Below, piece by piece: positions 56,407-64,000 of a DNA stretch of 64,000 nucleotides. The DNA is from JAHECW01 sp964641415 (GTDB lineage Bacteria; Acidobacteriota; Thermoanaerobaculia; Thermoanaerobaculales; Sulfomarinibacteraceae), in contig CAZXMW010000002.1 in the NCBI GenBank assembly GCA_964641415.1, forward strand, positions 124,001 to 188,000, in the 5' to 3' direction. Each line of letters starts with the position of its first letter. Position 1 is the first letter of the stretch. The translations under genes and the position numbers were made by a program. Below the pieces are notes generated by a model. It had not been told where the DNA came from, did not search any database, and saw nothing but the letters and a program-made list of their open reading frames with translations.

Positions 56407-57030
56407 TCAGCCGAAGTACTCGTTGACGTCGATCTTGCCGTCGCGGAGCTTTTCCGGCGCTGTGGTCAGGTAGTTGTAGCGGGTGCCGTAGCTCAGCAGC
56501 GACCGCTCGAGCATCCGGCGTCCGCGGTAGAGCCGCGACATCACGGTGCCGACCGGCACCTCGAGGATGCCCGCGATCTCCTTGTACGAGAAGCCCTCGA
56601 GGTCGGCGAGCAGAACGACCATTTTGTAGTCGTGCGGCAGCTCGAGCAGGGTCTGCTTGACCTCGTGGTCCATTTCGATGGCGAGCACCGTCGCCTCGGG
56701 GTCCGCCTGGGACCGCGCGGCCTGGTCGAGCAGCGTTTCCTCGAGGCCCTCGTGGACCTCGTCGAAGTCGACCTTCGGCGGCTGCAGCTTCTTCTTACGG
56801 TACGAGTTGATGAAGGTGTTCTTCATGATCTTGAACAGCCAGGCCTTGAAGTTGGTGCCTTCGGAAAACCGCTCGTAGTACTTGAAGGCCTTGAGATAGG
56901 TCTCCTGGAGCAGATCCTCGGCGTCCTCGACGCTGCGGGTCATGCGCAGAGCGCTTTTGAACAGCTGGTCGCGGTACGGGAGAACACCGGTGCTGAAGTC
57001 CCATTTTCTCGGCTCTGCTGTCTGAGTCAT
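56407..57030 (-). CDS. ECF RNA polymerase sigma factor, SigR/RpoE-like
   Basis: 207 residues. Region 2: YRDQLFKSALRMTRSVEDAEDLLQETYLKAFKYYERFSEGTNFKAWLFKIMKNTFINSYRKKK; region 4: LLELPHDYKMVVLLADLEGFSYKEIAGILEVPVGTVMSRLYRGRRML. Close to the SigR/oxidative-stress type in pattern. GGAGG 5 bases upstream fixes ATG 57030 rather than the GTG four codons earlier. Own strong promoter and terminator; no anti-sigma gene beside it, unlike the sigma factor at 15427. Confidence 0.95.
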   Translation of the reverse strand: MTQTAEPRKWDFSTGVLPYRDQLFKSALRMTRSVEDAEDLLQETYLKAFKYYERFSEGTNFKAWLFKIMKNTFINSYRKKKLQPPKVDFDEVHEGLEETLLDQAARSQADPEATVLAIEMDHEVKQTLLELPHDYKMVVLLADLEGFSYKEIAGILEVPVGTVMSRLYRGRRMLERSLLSYGTRYNYLTTAPEKLRDGKIDVNEYFG

Positions 57031-57051
57031 GTTTGCCTCCACGATTTCGGG

Positions 57052-57080
57052 ATGATACAGATATGAAACATCCCTGTCAA
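57052..57080 (-). promoter_or_regulatory. Sigma70-type promoter of the ECF sigma gene
   Basis: TTGACA (57080-57075), 17-bp spacer, TATCAT (57057-57052); start near 57045. Confidence 0.8.
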
Positions 57081-57144
57081 CTCCAGGCTTGAAAAATCCG
57101 CATGAAGATCATCGTTTCATCCAAGAAACACCCACCGACGGGAC

Positions 57145-57170
57145 AAAGAAAACGGGGCCCCATGGGCCCC
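57145..57170 (-). terminator. Rho-independent terminator after atpE
   Basis: GGGGCCC-ATG-GGGCCCC on the minus strand (57170-57154), followed by GTTTTCTTT. Ends the nuo-atp transcript. Confidence 0.88.
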
Positions 57171-57198
57171 GAACCGCTCTCGATGGATTTCGCGAACG

Positions 57199-57519
57199 CT
57201 ACGGAAGAAGCAGGAACGCGATCACCAGAGCGTAGATCACCAGGGACTCGATGAGCGCCAAACCGATGATCATGGTGATCCGGATCGGACCGACCGCCCC
57301 CGGGTTGCGGCCGATGGCCTCGCAGGCCGCGGCCAGACCCCGGCCCTGACCGAGGGAACCGGCGAAGGCGGCGAGACCGATGGCAAGCGCGGGGGCGAAC
57401 ATGCCCCACGGAATCGCGGCATTGTGGCCCGCGGCCTCACCGTGATCCTGCGCCAGCGCCGGCGCGGCGACGGCCAACGCCACGAAAATGACTGCCAAGG
57501 TTGCAAAACGTCGACTCAT
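57199..57519 (-). CDS. atpE: ATP synthase F0 subunit c with N-terminal extension
   Basis: 106 residues. Two membrane helices with the polar loop GRNPGA (70-75): helix 1 GMFAPALAIGLAAFAGSLGQGRGLAAACEAI, helix 2 ITMIIGLALIESLVIYALVIAFLLLP. The ion-carrying glutamate is E91. Q58, S92 and Y96 sit at the spacing of the sodium-binding residues of the Ilyobacter c-ring. The first 23 residues (MSRRFATLAVIFVALAVAAPALA) look like a cleavable signal peptide, longer than in most c subunits. GGAGGAGG before ATG 57519. Confidence 0.94.
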   Translation of the reverse strand: MSRRFATLAVIFVALAVAAPALAQDHGEAAGHNAAIPWGMFAPALAIGLAAFAGSLGQGRGLAAACEAIGRNPGAVGPIRITMIIGLALIESLVIYALVIAFLLLP

Positions 57520-57560
57520 GCTCTTCCTCCTCCAACGATTTCGTCGTGACCGATCCCGAG

Positions 57561-58310
57561 TTAGTGTTCCTCTGCTCCGACGGCGCCGTTGAGATACGCC
57601 ATCGTGAGCATGATGAAAATGAATGCCTGTAGAAATGCGCCAAAAATGCCCAGGCACATCATCGGCCAGGGCAGGAGAAACGGGAACATCCCGAAGAAGA
57701 TCGCGGTCGCGGTGTGCTCGCCGGAAATGTTGCCGAACAGCCGGATCGCGAGCGACAGGATGCGCGCCGCGTGCGAGATGAGCTCGATGATCAGCATCAG
57801 CGGCGCCAGGAACATCACCGGTCCCAGGAAGTGCTTGGCATACTTGAGCACGCCGTTGTCCTTGATGCCGACGATGTTGTAGAAGATGAACGCGGTGATC
57901 GACAACGCGAAGGTCGTGCTGGCATCGGCGGTGGGCGGCTGGACGAAGTAGAACAGCCCGAAGATGTTGCCGATGAAGATGAAGAACGCCAGAGCGCAGA
58001 TGATGGGCAGGAACCGCTTGCCCGTACCGTGTCCGACCACGTCCTCGATGAAATCCTCGAGACCGGTGATCAGAACCTCGAGCACGGACTGGAGCTTGGC
58101 CGGCTTCTCGACCGACAGTCGGCGGCTGATCGGGATCACGAGCAGCGCGATGAACAGCACGACAAGCCCCGACATGATGGCGTTGTCCGGCAGCCAGTAG
58201 CCGTGGCTGTGCAGCCCCATCCAGCCCTGCCACTGCTCGCTGGACTCTCCAAACAGAGCGATCAGAAGCGTGTTGATCGGGTGGTAGAGGATCGAATAGG
58301 CGTGTTCCAA
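57561..58310 (-). CDS. atpB: ATP synthase F0 subunit a
   Basis: 249 residues from TTG 58310. Polytopic; the stator arginine lies in LSLAIRLFGNISGEHT, and IGNIFGLFYFVQPPTADASTTFALSITAF and LQAFIFIMLTMAYL are typical of subunit a, which forms the ion half-channels against the c-ring. TTG 58310 is preferred because GGAGGAGG stands 5 bases before it, while the longer frame from TTG 58325 would start inside that site. One base separates it from the atpI-like stop. Confidence 0.93.
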   Translation of the reverse strand: MEHAYSILYHPINTLLIALFGESSEQWQGWMGLHSHGYWLPDNAIMSGLVVLFIALLVIPISRRLSVEKPAKLQSVLEVLITGLEDFIEDVVGHGTGKRFLPIICALAFFIFIGNIFGLFYFVQPPTADASTTFALSITAFIFYNIVGIKDNGVLKYAKHFLGPVMFLAPLMLIIELISHAARILSLAIRLFGNISGEHTATAIFFGMFPFLLPWPMMCLGIFGAFLQAFIFIMLTMAYLNGAVGAEEH

Positions 58311-58311
58311 C

Positions 58312-58716
58312 TCAGCCTCCTCCAACTCGACCTCGACGAACCCCCTCGATGACGAGGGCGGCCACCGGGGCCGAAAACCCGAGGACTACTGCCACCGGGT
58401 CGATCCGCGGCACCCAAACGAGAGCCGCAAACATGACGCCCAAAAGCGCGAAACGCCCGATGATTCGGAGTATGGACGAGAGATCGTAGCTCGGTCGACC
58501 GGGCTGGACCACTCGATGAACAACCACCTCCAACCACCAAAAATTGATGATAGCCACAGTCCCCGCCGCGGTCAAGCTCAAAACACCCGACATTGAGCGA
58601 AAAATCACAAGTTCCGCCGCGACCCCGAGAAAAAGCAGGATCCAGGCCAGCCGGACCACCCGGTCGAGGAATCGGCGAGTCGGGTCCTCACGAGGTGTCG
58701 GCGTCGTCATCGTCAT
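58312..58716 (-). CDS. atpI: ATP synthase subunit I-like protein
   Basis: 134 residues with four membrane helices (LAWILLFLGVAAELVIF; LSLTAAGTVAIINFWWLEVVV; IIGRFALLGVMFAALVWV; VAVVLGFSAPVAALVIEGV), matching the AtpI/UncI layout; thought to help c-ring assembly. Overlaps the preceding gene by up to 29 bp. Identity rests on position and topology. Confidence 0.75.
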   Translation of the reverse strand: MTMTTPTPREDPTRRFLDRVVRLAWILLFLGVAAELVIFRSMSGVLSLTAAGTVAIINFWWLEVVVHRVVQPGRPSYDLSSILRIIGRFALLGVMFAALVWVPRIDPVAVVLGFSAPVAALVIEGVRRGRVGGG

Positions 58717-58966
58717 CCCGGTACTGTTCGGCGAGAAACTCCTCCTGGCGGCCGGTCTGCAGAGCGATTCGGAACAGGTTCACGAAGCCCGCGATGACGC
58801 CGAACAGGGAGAACACGATGGTCAGCCAGGGCCCGGTACCGAGCCAGCCGTCCATCCACTTTCCCCAGAAGTAACCGATCGCCATGGCGACCGGAAACTG
58901 GATTCCGACGATGGACGCGTTGAGCCAGTTGCTGGCATATTTGACGGCCTTCTTCCGACGTGCCAT
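58688..58966 (-). CDS. atpZ: AtpZ/AtpI-family small membrane protein
   Basis: 92 residues, two membrane helices: SIVGIQFPVAMAIGYFWGKWMDGWLGTGPWLTIVFSLFGVIAGFVNLFR, the AtpZ signature of a G-x-x-x-G-x-x-x-D turn between helices, with an acidic C-terminal tail (DDDDDAD). AtpZ and AtpI act together in c-ring assembly or as a magnesium/calcium channel in Bacillus. 28 bp after nuoN. Confidence 0.85.
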   Translation of the reverse strand: MARRKKAVKYASNWLNASIVGIQFPVAMAIGYFWGKWMDGWLGTGPWLTIVFSLFGVIAGFVNLFRIALQTGRQEEFLAEQYRDDDDDADTS

Positions 58967-58994
58967 GACTCAGCCTACGCCCGACCGCTCACGG

Positions 58995-60458
58995 TCACAA
59001 CCAACCGAGCGCCACGAGGCCGCTCTTCGCCCAGATGACCAGCGGCGCCGGCCAGATGCCGATCGCCATGGTCGTCACGGCGCACACCGCGACCGCCGTC
59101 TCGGTCCAGCGGTCGCGAATCATCCGGGCGCCGTCGACGTCTGCGTCCTGGTCGTCCCTGAGGTACATCTGGACCACGATTCGGAAGTAGTAGTAGAGGC
59201 TGACCGCCGACATCATCACCGAGATGACCACCAGCACGACGCAGCCGGCCTCGACGGTCGCCGCCCAAAGAGAGAGCTTGCCCATGAAGCCCGCGGTCGG
59301 CGGGATGCCGGCGAGCCCGAGCATGAAGATGAGCATCCCCGCCGCGGCGACCGGATGGCGGCGCGACAGCCCGGCGAAGTCGGCGACGGTCCCGCCGGCG
59401 TGGCCCTTCGACTCGAGCAGGATGACGAAACCGAATGCGCCGAGGTTCATGACGGCGTACACCGCCATGTACATGAGCACCGCCCAGGTCCCGGCGTCGG
59501 AGCCGGCGACCAGCCCCATCAGCGCGTACCCGGCGTGGGCGATGGACGAGTAGGCGAGCATGCGCTTGACGTTGTCCTGGGTCAGAGCCGCGACGTTGCC
59601 GTAGATCATGGTCGCCGCGGAGGCGACCCACAGCACGGCTCGCCACTGGTCGATCTCGCCGGCGAAGGTGCCGGCGAAGAGGCGCAGGAACATGGCGAAC
59701 GCGGCCGCTGTCGGAGCCACGGAAATGAATGCCGTGACCGGCGTCGGCGCGCCTTCGTAGGCGTCCGGCGCCCAGACGTGAAACGGCACCGCGGCGATCT
59801 TGAACAGCAGGCCGAAGGCGACGAGCACGATACCGAGCAGGAGCATGATGTTGTCGTGCGGAACCTCGGCTAGGTGAATCCGGATGGTCTCCAGGTCGAG
59901 GCTGCCGGTGGTGCCGTAGACCAGCGAGATGCCGTACAGCAGAATCGCCGATGACGCGGCACCGAGCACGAAGTACTTGACCGCGCCCTCGTTGGACTTG
60001 ACCTCGAGCTTGAAGTAGCCGACCAGAACGTAGACCGACAGCGACATCAGCTCCAGGCCGACGTACAGACTCACCAGGTTGGCGCCCGAGGCCATGACGA
60101 ACATTCCGAGGTCGGCGTACAGAACCAGTGCCGCGAACTCGCCGCCGCTGTACCCGGCGCGATCGACGGTGCCGGCCGCCATGATCAGGGCGAGGGCCGA
60201 GGCGGCGAGCACCAGCAGCTTGAAGAAAACGGCGAACGAGTCGATCACCAGCATGTCGCCCAGGATGAGCTGCGGGCCCGCTGCCGGTCGCCCGACGGCG
60301 ATCACCATGACGGCGGTGACCGCCAGTGCGGCCAGAGCCAGGGCGAACACCGGCCGGGCGCCGCGACGGCCGAGCGGTATGCCGACCAGCAGCACCGCCA
60401 ACCCCGCCACAGCGAGGACGACCTCCGGCAGGAACGGGACGAAGTCGGCGACCGACAC
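58995..60458 (-). CDS. nuoN: NADH-quinone oxidoreductase subunit N
   Basis: 487 residues, about 14 membrane helices; one of three antiporter-like proton-pumping subunits of complex I. Key features: YVGLELMSLSVYVLVGYFK (glutamate of the lysine-glutamate pair), KYFVLGAASSAILLYGISLVYG, FKIAAVPFHVWAPDAYEGAPTPVTAFI and QDNVKRMLAYSSIAHAGYALMG. GTG start, 3 bp after the nuoM stop. Confidence 0.97.
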   Translation of the reverse strand: MSVADFVPFLPEVVLAVAGLAVLLVGIPLGRRGARPVFALALAALAVTAVMVIAVGRPAAGPQLILGDMLVIDSFAVFFKLLVLAASALALIMAAGTVDRAGYSGGEFAALVLYADLGMFVMASGANLVSLYVGLELMSLSVYVLVGYFKLEVKSNEGAVKYFVLGAASSAILLYGISLVYGTTGSLDLETIRIHLAEVPHDNIMLLLGIVLVAFGLLFKIAAVPFHVWAPDAYEGAPTPVTAFISVAPTAAAFAMFLRLFAGTFAGEIDQWRAVLWVASAATMIYGNVAALTQDNVKRMLAYSSIAHAGYALMGLVAGSDAGTWAVLMYMAVYAVMNLGAFGFVILLESKGHAGGTVADFAGLSRRHPVAAAGMLIFMLGLAGIPPTAGFMGKLSLWAATVEAGCVVLVVISVMMSAVSLYYYFRIVVQMYLRDDQDADVDGARMIRDRWTETAVAVCAVTTMAIGIWPAPLVIWAKSGLVALGWL

Positions 60459-60461
60459 GGT

Positions 60462-62075
60462 CTACTCCCCGTGCTCCGGTGGCGCGGCCTCGCCGTGGTC
60501 CTCGGCGATCTCGAATCCGATGTCGGCGGGCTTGCTGTCGGCGGGCAGAGCGACGCTGACTCGCGCCATCACGCGGTCGACGGTCGGTTGCATCCGGTCG
60601 AAGAACGGCTTGGGATACAGCCCGATCCAGAACGCGACGATGATGAGCGGGATCAGGGTCCACTGCTCGCGCAGGTTGAGGTCGGTCAGCTCTTCGTTCT
60701 TGGCGTTGGTGATCTCGCCGAAGAACACCCGCTGGTACATCCACAGCATGTAGCCGGCGCCGAGCACGATGCCGGTGGCGGCGAACAGCGCCCAGACCCA
60801 GCTGTGGTGGAAGGCGCCGATCAGGATCGTGAGCTCGCCGATGAAGCCGTTGAGCGTCGGCAGACCGATCGACGACATGGTGATGATCATGAAGAACGTC
60901 GCGTACAGCGGCATCACCTTGGCGAGGCCGCCGTACTCGGCGATGAGCCTGGTGTGGCGCCGCTCATACACGATCCCGACGAGCAGGAAGAGCGCGCCGG
61001 TCGACACGCCGTGGTTGAGCATCTGCAGGATCGAGCCGCGCAGGCCGGCATCGTTGAGGGCGAACATCCCGACCATGACGAAGCCCATGTGGCTCACCGA
61101 CGAGTAGGCGACCAGCTTCTTCATGTCCTTCTGGGCCATCGCGACCAGCGCGCCGTAGATGATGGCGACGATCGACAGCACCCCGACCCAGCCCACCGCC
61201 TTGACGGTGGCGTCAGGCAGCAGCGGCAACGAGAACCGGACGAAGCCGTAGGTGCCCATCTTGAGCAGAACGCCGGCCAGAACCACCGAACCGGCGGTCG
61301 GCGCCTCGACGTGAGCGTCCGGCAGCCAGGTGTGGAACGGAAACATCGGCACCTTGATGGCGAAACCGAAGAAGAACGCCAGAAAGACCCAGAACTGGAG
61401 CTCGGGCGGGATCCGGGCGGCAATGGTGTACAGGTGCGGAACCGAGAATGTCGGATCGTTGCCCAGGCCCTCGAGCCCGATCGCCGCGAGCCCGCCGGCG
61501 TTGAAGAAGTACAGCGCCAGAATGCCGACCAGCATGAGCACCGACCCGATCAGGGTGTAGAGGAAGAACTTGATCGCCGCGTAGAGCTTGCGGGGGCCGC
61601 CCCAGACGCCGATGAGGAAGTACACCGGCACCAGCATGACCTCCCAGAAGACATAGAACAGCACGAAGTCGAGGGCGCAGAAGACGCCGAGCATTCCGGT
61701 CTGGAGCAGGAGCAGAAAGACGTAATACTCCTTCTGGCGCTCCGAGATCGCGGTGAACGAGCTGTAGACCGAAATGAAGCCGAGCAGGGTGGTGAGCAGG
61801 ATGAGCAGAATCGCGAATCCGTCGACCCCGAACAGATACTGGACTCCGACCGACGGAATCCAGTCGGCCCGGGTGGCGAACTGGAACTCGGGGCCGTCGG
61901 TCCGGTACAGGAACCACAGCGGCAGCGACAGGACGAAGTCGACGGCGGCGACGGCGGTGGCTGCGAGCTTGACCCCGGTGGTGTTCTCCTTCCTGATGAA
62001 AAAGATGATCGCCAGAGCCCCCGCCAGCGGCAGGTAGCAGACCAGGTTGAGGAGCCAGCCATAATCCGTGTTCAT
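60462..62075 (-). CDS. nuoM: NADH-quinone oxidoreductase subunit M
   Basis: 537 residues, about 14 helices; proton-pumping subunit of complex I. FYVFWEVMLVPVYFLIGVWGG, AIKVPMFPFHTWLPDAHVEAPTAGSVVLAGVLLKMGTYG and QKDMKKLVAYSSVSHMGFVMVG carry the conserved pumping residues. The C-terminus is a little long (EDHGEAAPPEHGE). ATG 62075, 20 bp after nuoL. Confidence 0.97.
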   Translation of the reverse strand: MNTDYGWLLNLVCYLPLAGALAIIFFIRKENTTGVKLAATAVAAVDFVLSLPLWFLYRTDGPEFQFATRADWIPSVGVQYLFGVDGFAILLILLTTLLGFISVYSSFTAISERQKEYYVFLLLLQTGMLGVFCALDFVLFYVFWEVMLVPVYFLIGVWGGPRKLYAAIKFFLYTLIGSVLMLVGILALYFFNAGGLAAIGLEGLGNDPTFSVPHLYTIAARIPPELQFWVFLAFFFGFAIKVPMFPFHTWLPDAHVEAPTAGSVVLAGVLLKMGTYGFVRFSLPLLPDATVKAVGWVGVLSIVAIIYGALVAMAQKDMKKLVAYSSVSHMGFVMVGMFALNDAGLRGSILQMLNHGVSTGALFLLVGIVYERRHTRLIAEYGGLAKVMPLYATFFMIITMSSIGLPTLNGFIGELTILIGAFHHSWVWALFAATGIVLGAGYMLWMYQRVFFGEITNAKNEELTDLNLREQWTLIPLIIVAFWIGLYPKPFFDRMQPTVDRVMARVSVALPADSKPADIGFEIAEDHGEAAPPEHGE

Positions 62076-62095
62076 GTTGATTCCCGCCCCCTCGT

Positions 62096-64000
62096 CTACA
62101 GATTGACCACGAAGAAGATGACCAGCAGCAGAGCTGCTCCGAAGACCATGACCATGGCGGAGCCCTGGGCGTACCCGAACTGGAGCCGTCGGAACTCGCG
62201 GCTCGCGACATCGTGGGCGGTCGCCACCAGATTGACCAGACCGTCGACCACCCTGAGGTCGAAGATCCCCGACAGCCAGGACGAGCCGACGGTGACGTGG
62301 CGGGCGCCGTTGACGGCGCCGTCGACCACCCGCGCGTCGATCTTCGACACCAGGCCGGCGAGCTTGACGGTACCGCGGATCACGGCGGCGTCATAAAGCT
62401 CGTCGATCCGGTACGTGTCGAGCAACAGCTTGTGGGCGAATGGAAAGCGCGCCGCGAGACCGTTCGCGCGCTCGAGGTCTTGGTCGACGAGGTAGAAACG
62501 GGAGGCCGTCCAGATGCCGAGCCCGGCGGCGGCCAACAACAGGACGATCAGACCCAGCCCGAGCCCGAGCGAGGGGTCGGCGGCGGCGTGCTCGCCGCGG
62601 CCCAGGTGCAGCACGACCGGATCGAGGAACCGGGCGATGAGGTTGTGTTCGGGGTGTCCCCAGAGGAACCCGGGCAGCCCGATGAAGCCGCCGATGACGG
62701 ACGACACGCCCAGAATCTGCAGCGGCAGAGTCATGGTCCACGGCGACTCGTGCAGCTGATGCTCGGCCTCCTCGCCGCCGCGGAAGTCACCGTGAAATGT
62801 CATGTAGAGCAGCCGAAACATGTAGAACGCCGTCAACCCCGCACCGATGACCGCGAGCACCCAGAGCAGTGAGTAGACGCCGCCGTGGTCGTTGAGGTCG
62901 CCGGAGCCGGCGGCGAAGACCCTGGCGAGAATCTCGTTCTCGGAGAAGAACCCGGCGAACGGAACGATGCCGGCGATGGCGATGGTCGCCACCAGGAAGG
63001 TCCAGTAGGTCGTCGGCATGACCTTCTTGAGCCCGCCCATCTTGCGCATGTCCTGCTCACCGCCGCAGGCGTGAATCACCGATCCCGAGCCGAGCAAGAG
63101 ACAGGCCTTGAAGAACGCATGGGTGACGACGTGAAAAATCGCCACCGCGTAGGCGCCGACGCCGGCGGCGAGAAACATAAAGCCGAGCTGCGACACCGTC
63201 GAGTAGGTCAGGACCTTGTTGATGTCGTTCTGGACCAGGCCGATGGAGGCGGCGATGACCGCCGTCACGCCGCCGACCACCGCCACGGTGAGCATGGCAG
63301 TCGGGCTGAGCTGGTAGAAGTAGTTGCAGCGGACCACGATGTAGACCCCAGCGGTCACCATGGTGGCAGCTTGAATCAGCGCCGACGCCGGGGTCGGGCC
63401 GGCCACGGCGTCGGGCAGCCAGACATGGAGCGGAATCTGGGCCGACTTGCCGATGGCGCCCAAGAACAGCAGCAGACCGATGGCGGTCGCAGCCGCGCTC
63501 AGGTGGCCGCCGTGGTCAGCCGCGGTGACGGCGAACAGCGCGTCGAACTCCAGCGTGCCGAAGAAGAAGAAGGCGAAAAAGATCGCGAGCAGGAAGCCGA
63601 GGTCGCCGATTCGGTTGGCGATGAACGCCTTCGTGCCGGCCGACGCAGACGAGGCCTCTTCGAAGTGGAAACCGATGAGCAGGTAGGAGCACAGCCCGAC
63701 GCCCTCCAACCCGACGAACAGTACCGGCAGGTTGGAGCCGAGCACCAGGGTCAACATGGCGAACATGAACAGGTTGAGATAGCTGAAGTAGCGGGCGTAG
63801 GCGCGGTCAGGCTCCGAGTGCATGTAGCCGACCGAGTACAGGTGGATGACGAAGCCGACGAAGCTGACGAAGCCGACCATGACCGCCGACAGCGGGTCGA
63901 CCTGGAACGAGGCGGCGATCTCCACCGACGCTGTCGAGCCGTCGGCGATGGTGAGCTCGCCGCCGGCGATCCAGGTGAAGGCCCGGACCACGTACGCCCG
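62096..64000 (-). CDS. nuoL: NADH-quinone oxidoreductase subunit L, 5' end outside window
   Basis: The frame is open to the window edge; 635 codons are visible and about 60 are missing at the start compared with typical NuoL. The largest pumping subunit, with the C-terminal lateral helix region. FVGLEGVGLCSYLLIGFHF, KAFIANRIGDLGFLLAIF, GKSAQIPLHVWLPDAVAGPTPASALIQAATMVTAGVYIVVR and QNDINKVLTYSTVSQLGFMFLA are conserved. Followed by nuoM and nuoN on the same strand. Confidence 0.97.
   Translation of the reverse strand, partial: RAYVVRAFTWIAGGELTIADGSTASVEIAASFQVDPLSAVMVGFVSFVGFVIHLYSVGYMHSEPDRAYARYFSYLNLFMFAMLTLVLGSNLPVLFVGLEGVGLCSYLLIGFHFEEASSASAGTKAFIANRIGDLGFLLAIFFAFFFFGTLEFDALFAVTAADHGGHLSAAATAIGLLLFLGAIGKSAQIPLHVWLPDAVAGPTPASALIQAATMVTAGVYIVVRCNYFYQLSPTAMLTVAVVGGVTAVIAASIGLVQNDINKVLTYSTVSQLGFMFLAAGVGAYAVAIFHVVTHAFFKACLLLGSGSVIHACGGEQDMRKMGGLKKVMPTTYWTFLVATIAIAGIVPFAGFFSENEILARVFAAGSGDLNDHGGVYSLLWVLAVIGAGLTAFYMFRLLYMTFHGDFRGGEEAEHQLHESPWTMTLPLQILGVSSVIGGFIGLPGFLWGHPEHNLIARFLDPVVLHLGRGEHAAADPSLGLGLGLIVLLLAAAGLGIWTASRFYLVDQDLERANGLAARFPFAHKLLLDTYRIDELYDAAVIRGTVKLAGLVSKIDARVVDGAVNGARHVTVGSSWLSGIFDLRVVDGLVNLVATAHDVASREFRRLQFGYAQGSAMVMVFGAALLLVIFFVVNL

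Noticed and set aside
57030..57042. GTG 57042 as start of the second ECF sigma factor
   Set aside because: The GGAGG ribosome site lies within those codons and is correctly spaced for ATG 57030.

Overview
The window is high-GC bacterial DNA with about 56 protein genes and two tRNAs. The gene content suggests an acidobacterium, perhaps of the Thermoanaerobaculia type. That is an inference from gene types (hybrid type II secretion/type IV pilus locus, secreted BACON/PKD and VWFA-like proteins, FG-GAP repeats, NADH dehydrogenase plus F0 genes, GTG starts, 4-bp ATGA/GTGA gene overlaps); no rRNA is present to settle it. One run of 100 Ns (2431-2530) lies inside a tandem repeat and is an assembly gap.

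Layout. 1-2325 (minus): dut, a YycJ-like metallo-beta-lactamase-fold protein and a membrane Ser/Thr kinase cut by the window edge. 2372-2914: 136-bp tandem repeat. 2934-16080 (minus): one long run starting with an ECF sigma factor and its anti-sigma factor, then a secretin-N-like protein, GspF, GspE, PilM, PilN, PilO and PilP-like proteins, a lipoprotein secretin with a C-terminal extension, three pseudopilins and an M16 peptidase. 16081-16815: non-coding, packed with direct and inverted repeats. 16816-25123: VanZ-like protein, Tat-exported phosphoesterase, membrane protein, FAD/Fe-S dehydrogenase, aminotransferase, stand-alone M41 peptidase and a micro-ORF. 25319-29587 (minus): Wzt-like ABC ATPase, two glycosyltransferases and a GNAT protein, all joined by 4-bp overlaps. 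29746-40934: secreted proteins, including a 1877-residue BACON/PKD protein, then the Wzm-like permease. 41110-43422 (plus): XRE regulator, TPR protein and secreted protein. 43472-54184: glycosyltransferase, coaD, propeller protein, SpoIVB-type peptidase, TPR/double cNMP-domain protein, VWFA-like protein and LON-domain protein. 54484-64000 (minus): tRNA-Glu, tRNA-Lys, purA, a second ECF sigma factor, atpE, atpB, atpI, atpZ, nuoN, nuoM and partial nuoL.

How the genes work together. The 3-16 kb block should build an envelope-spanning pseudopilus/secretion machine under its own ECF switch. The Wzt/Wzm pair and glycosyltransferases should make and export a surface polysaccharide. The 54-64 kb block is respiratory energy conservation: proton pumping by complex I and the F0 sector of an ATP synthase whose F1 genes are not here.

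The least expected signals are repeat families: GGNNNC hexamer arrays, between genes and inside coding linkers; heptamer arrays at gene ends; a 116-bp direct repeat with a 17-bp palindrome; and a 180-bp foldback that supplies the coaD stop codon. Five genes also have a TAnnnT box exactly six bases before the start codon, which suggests leaderless transcription.
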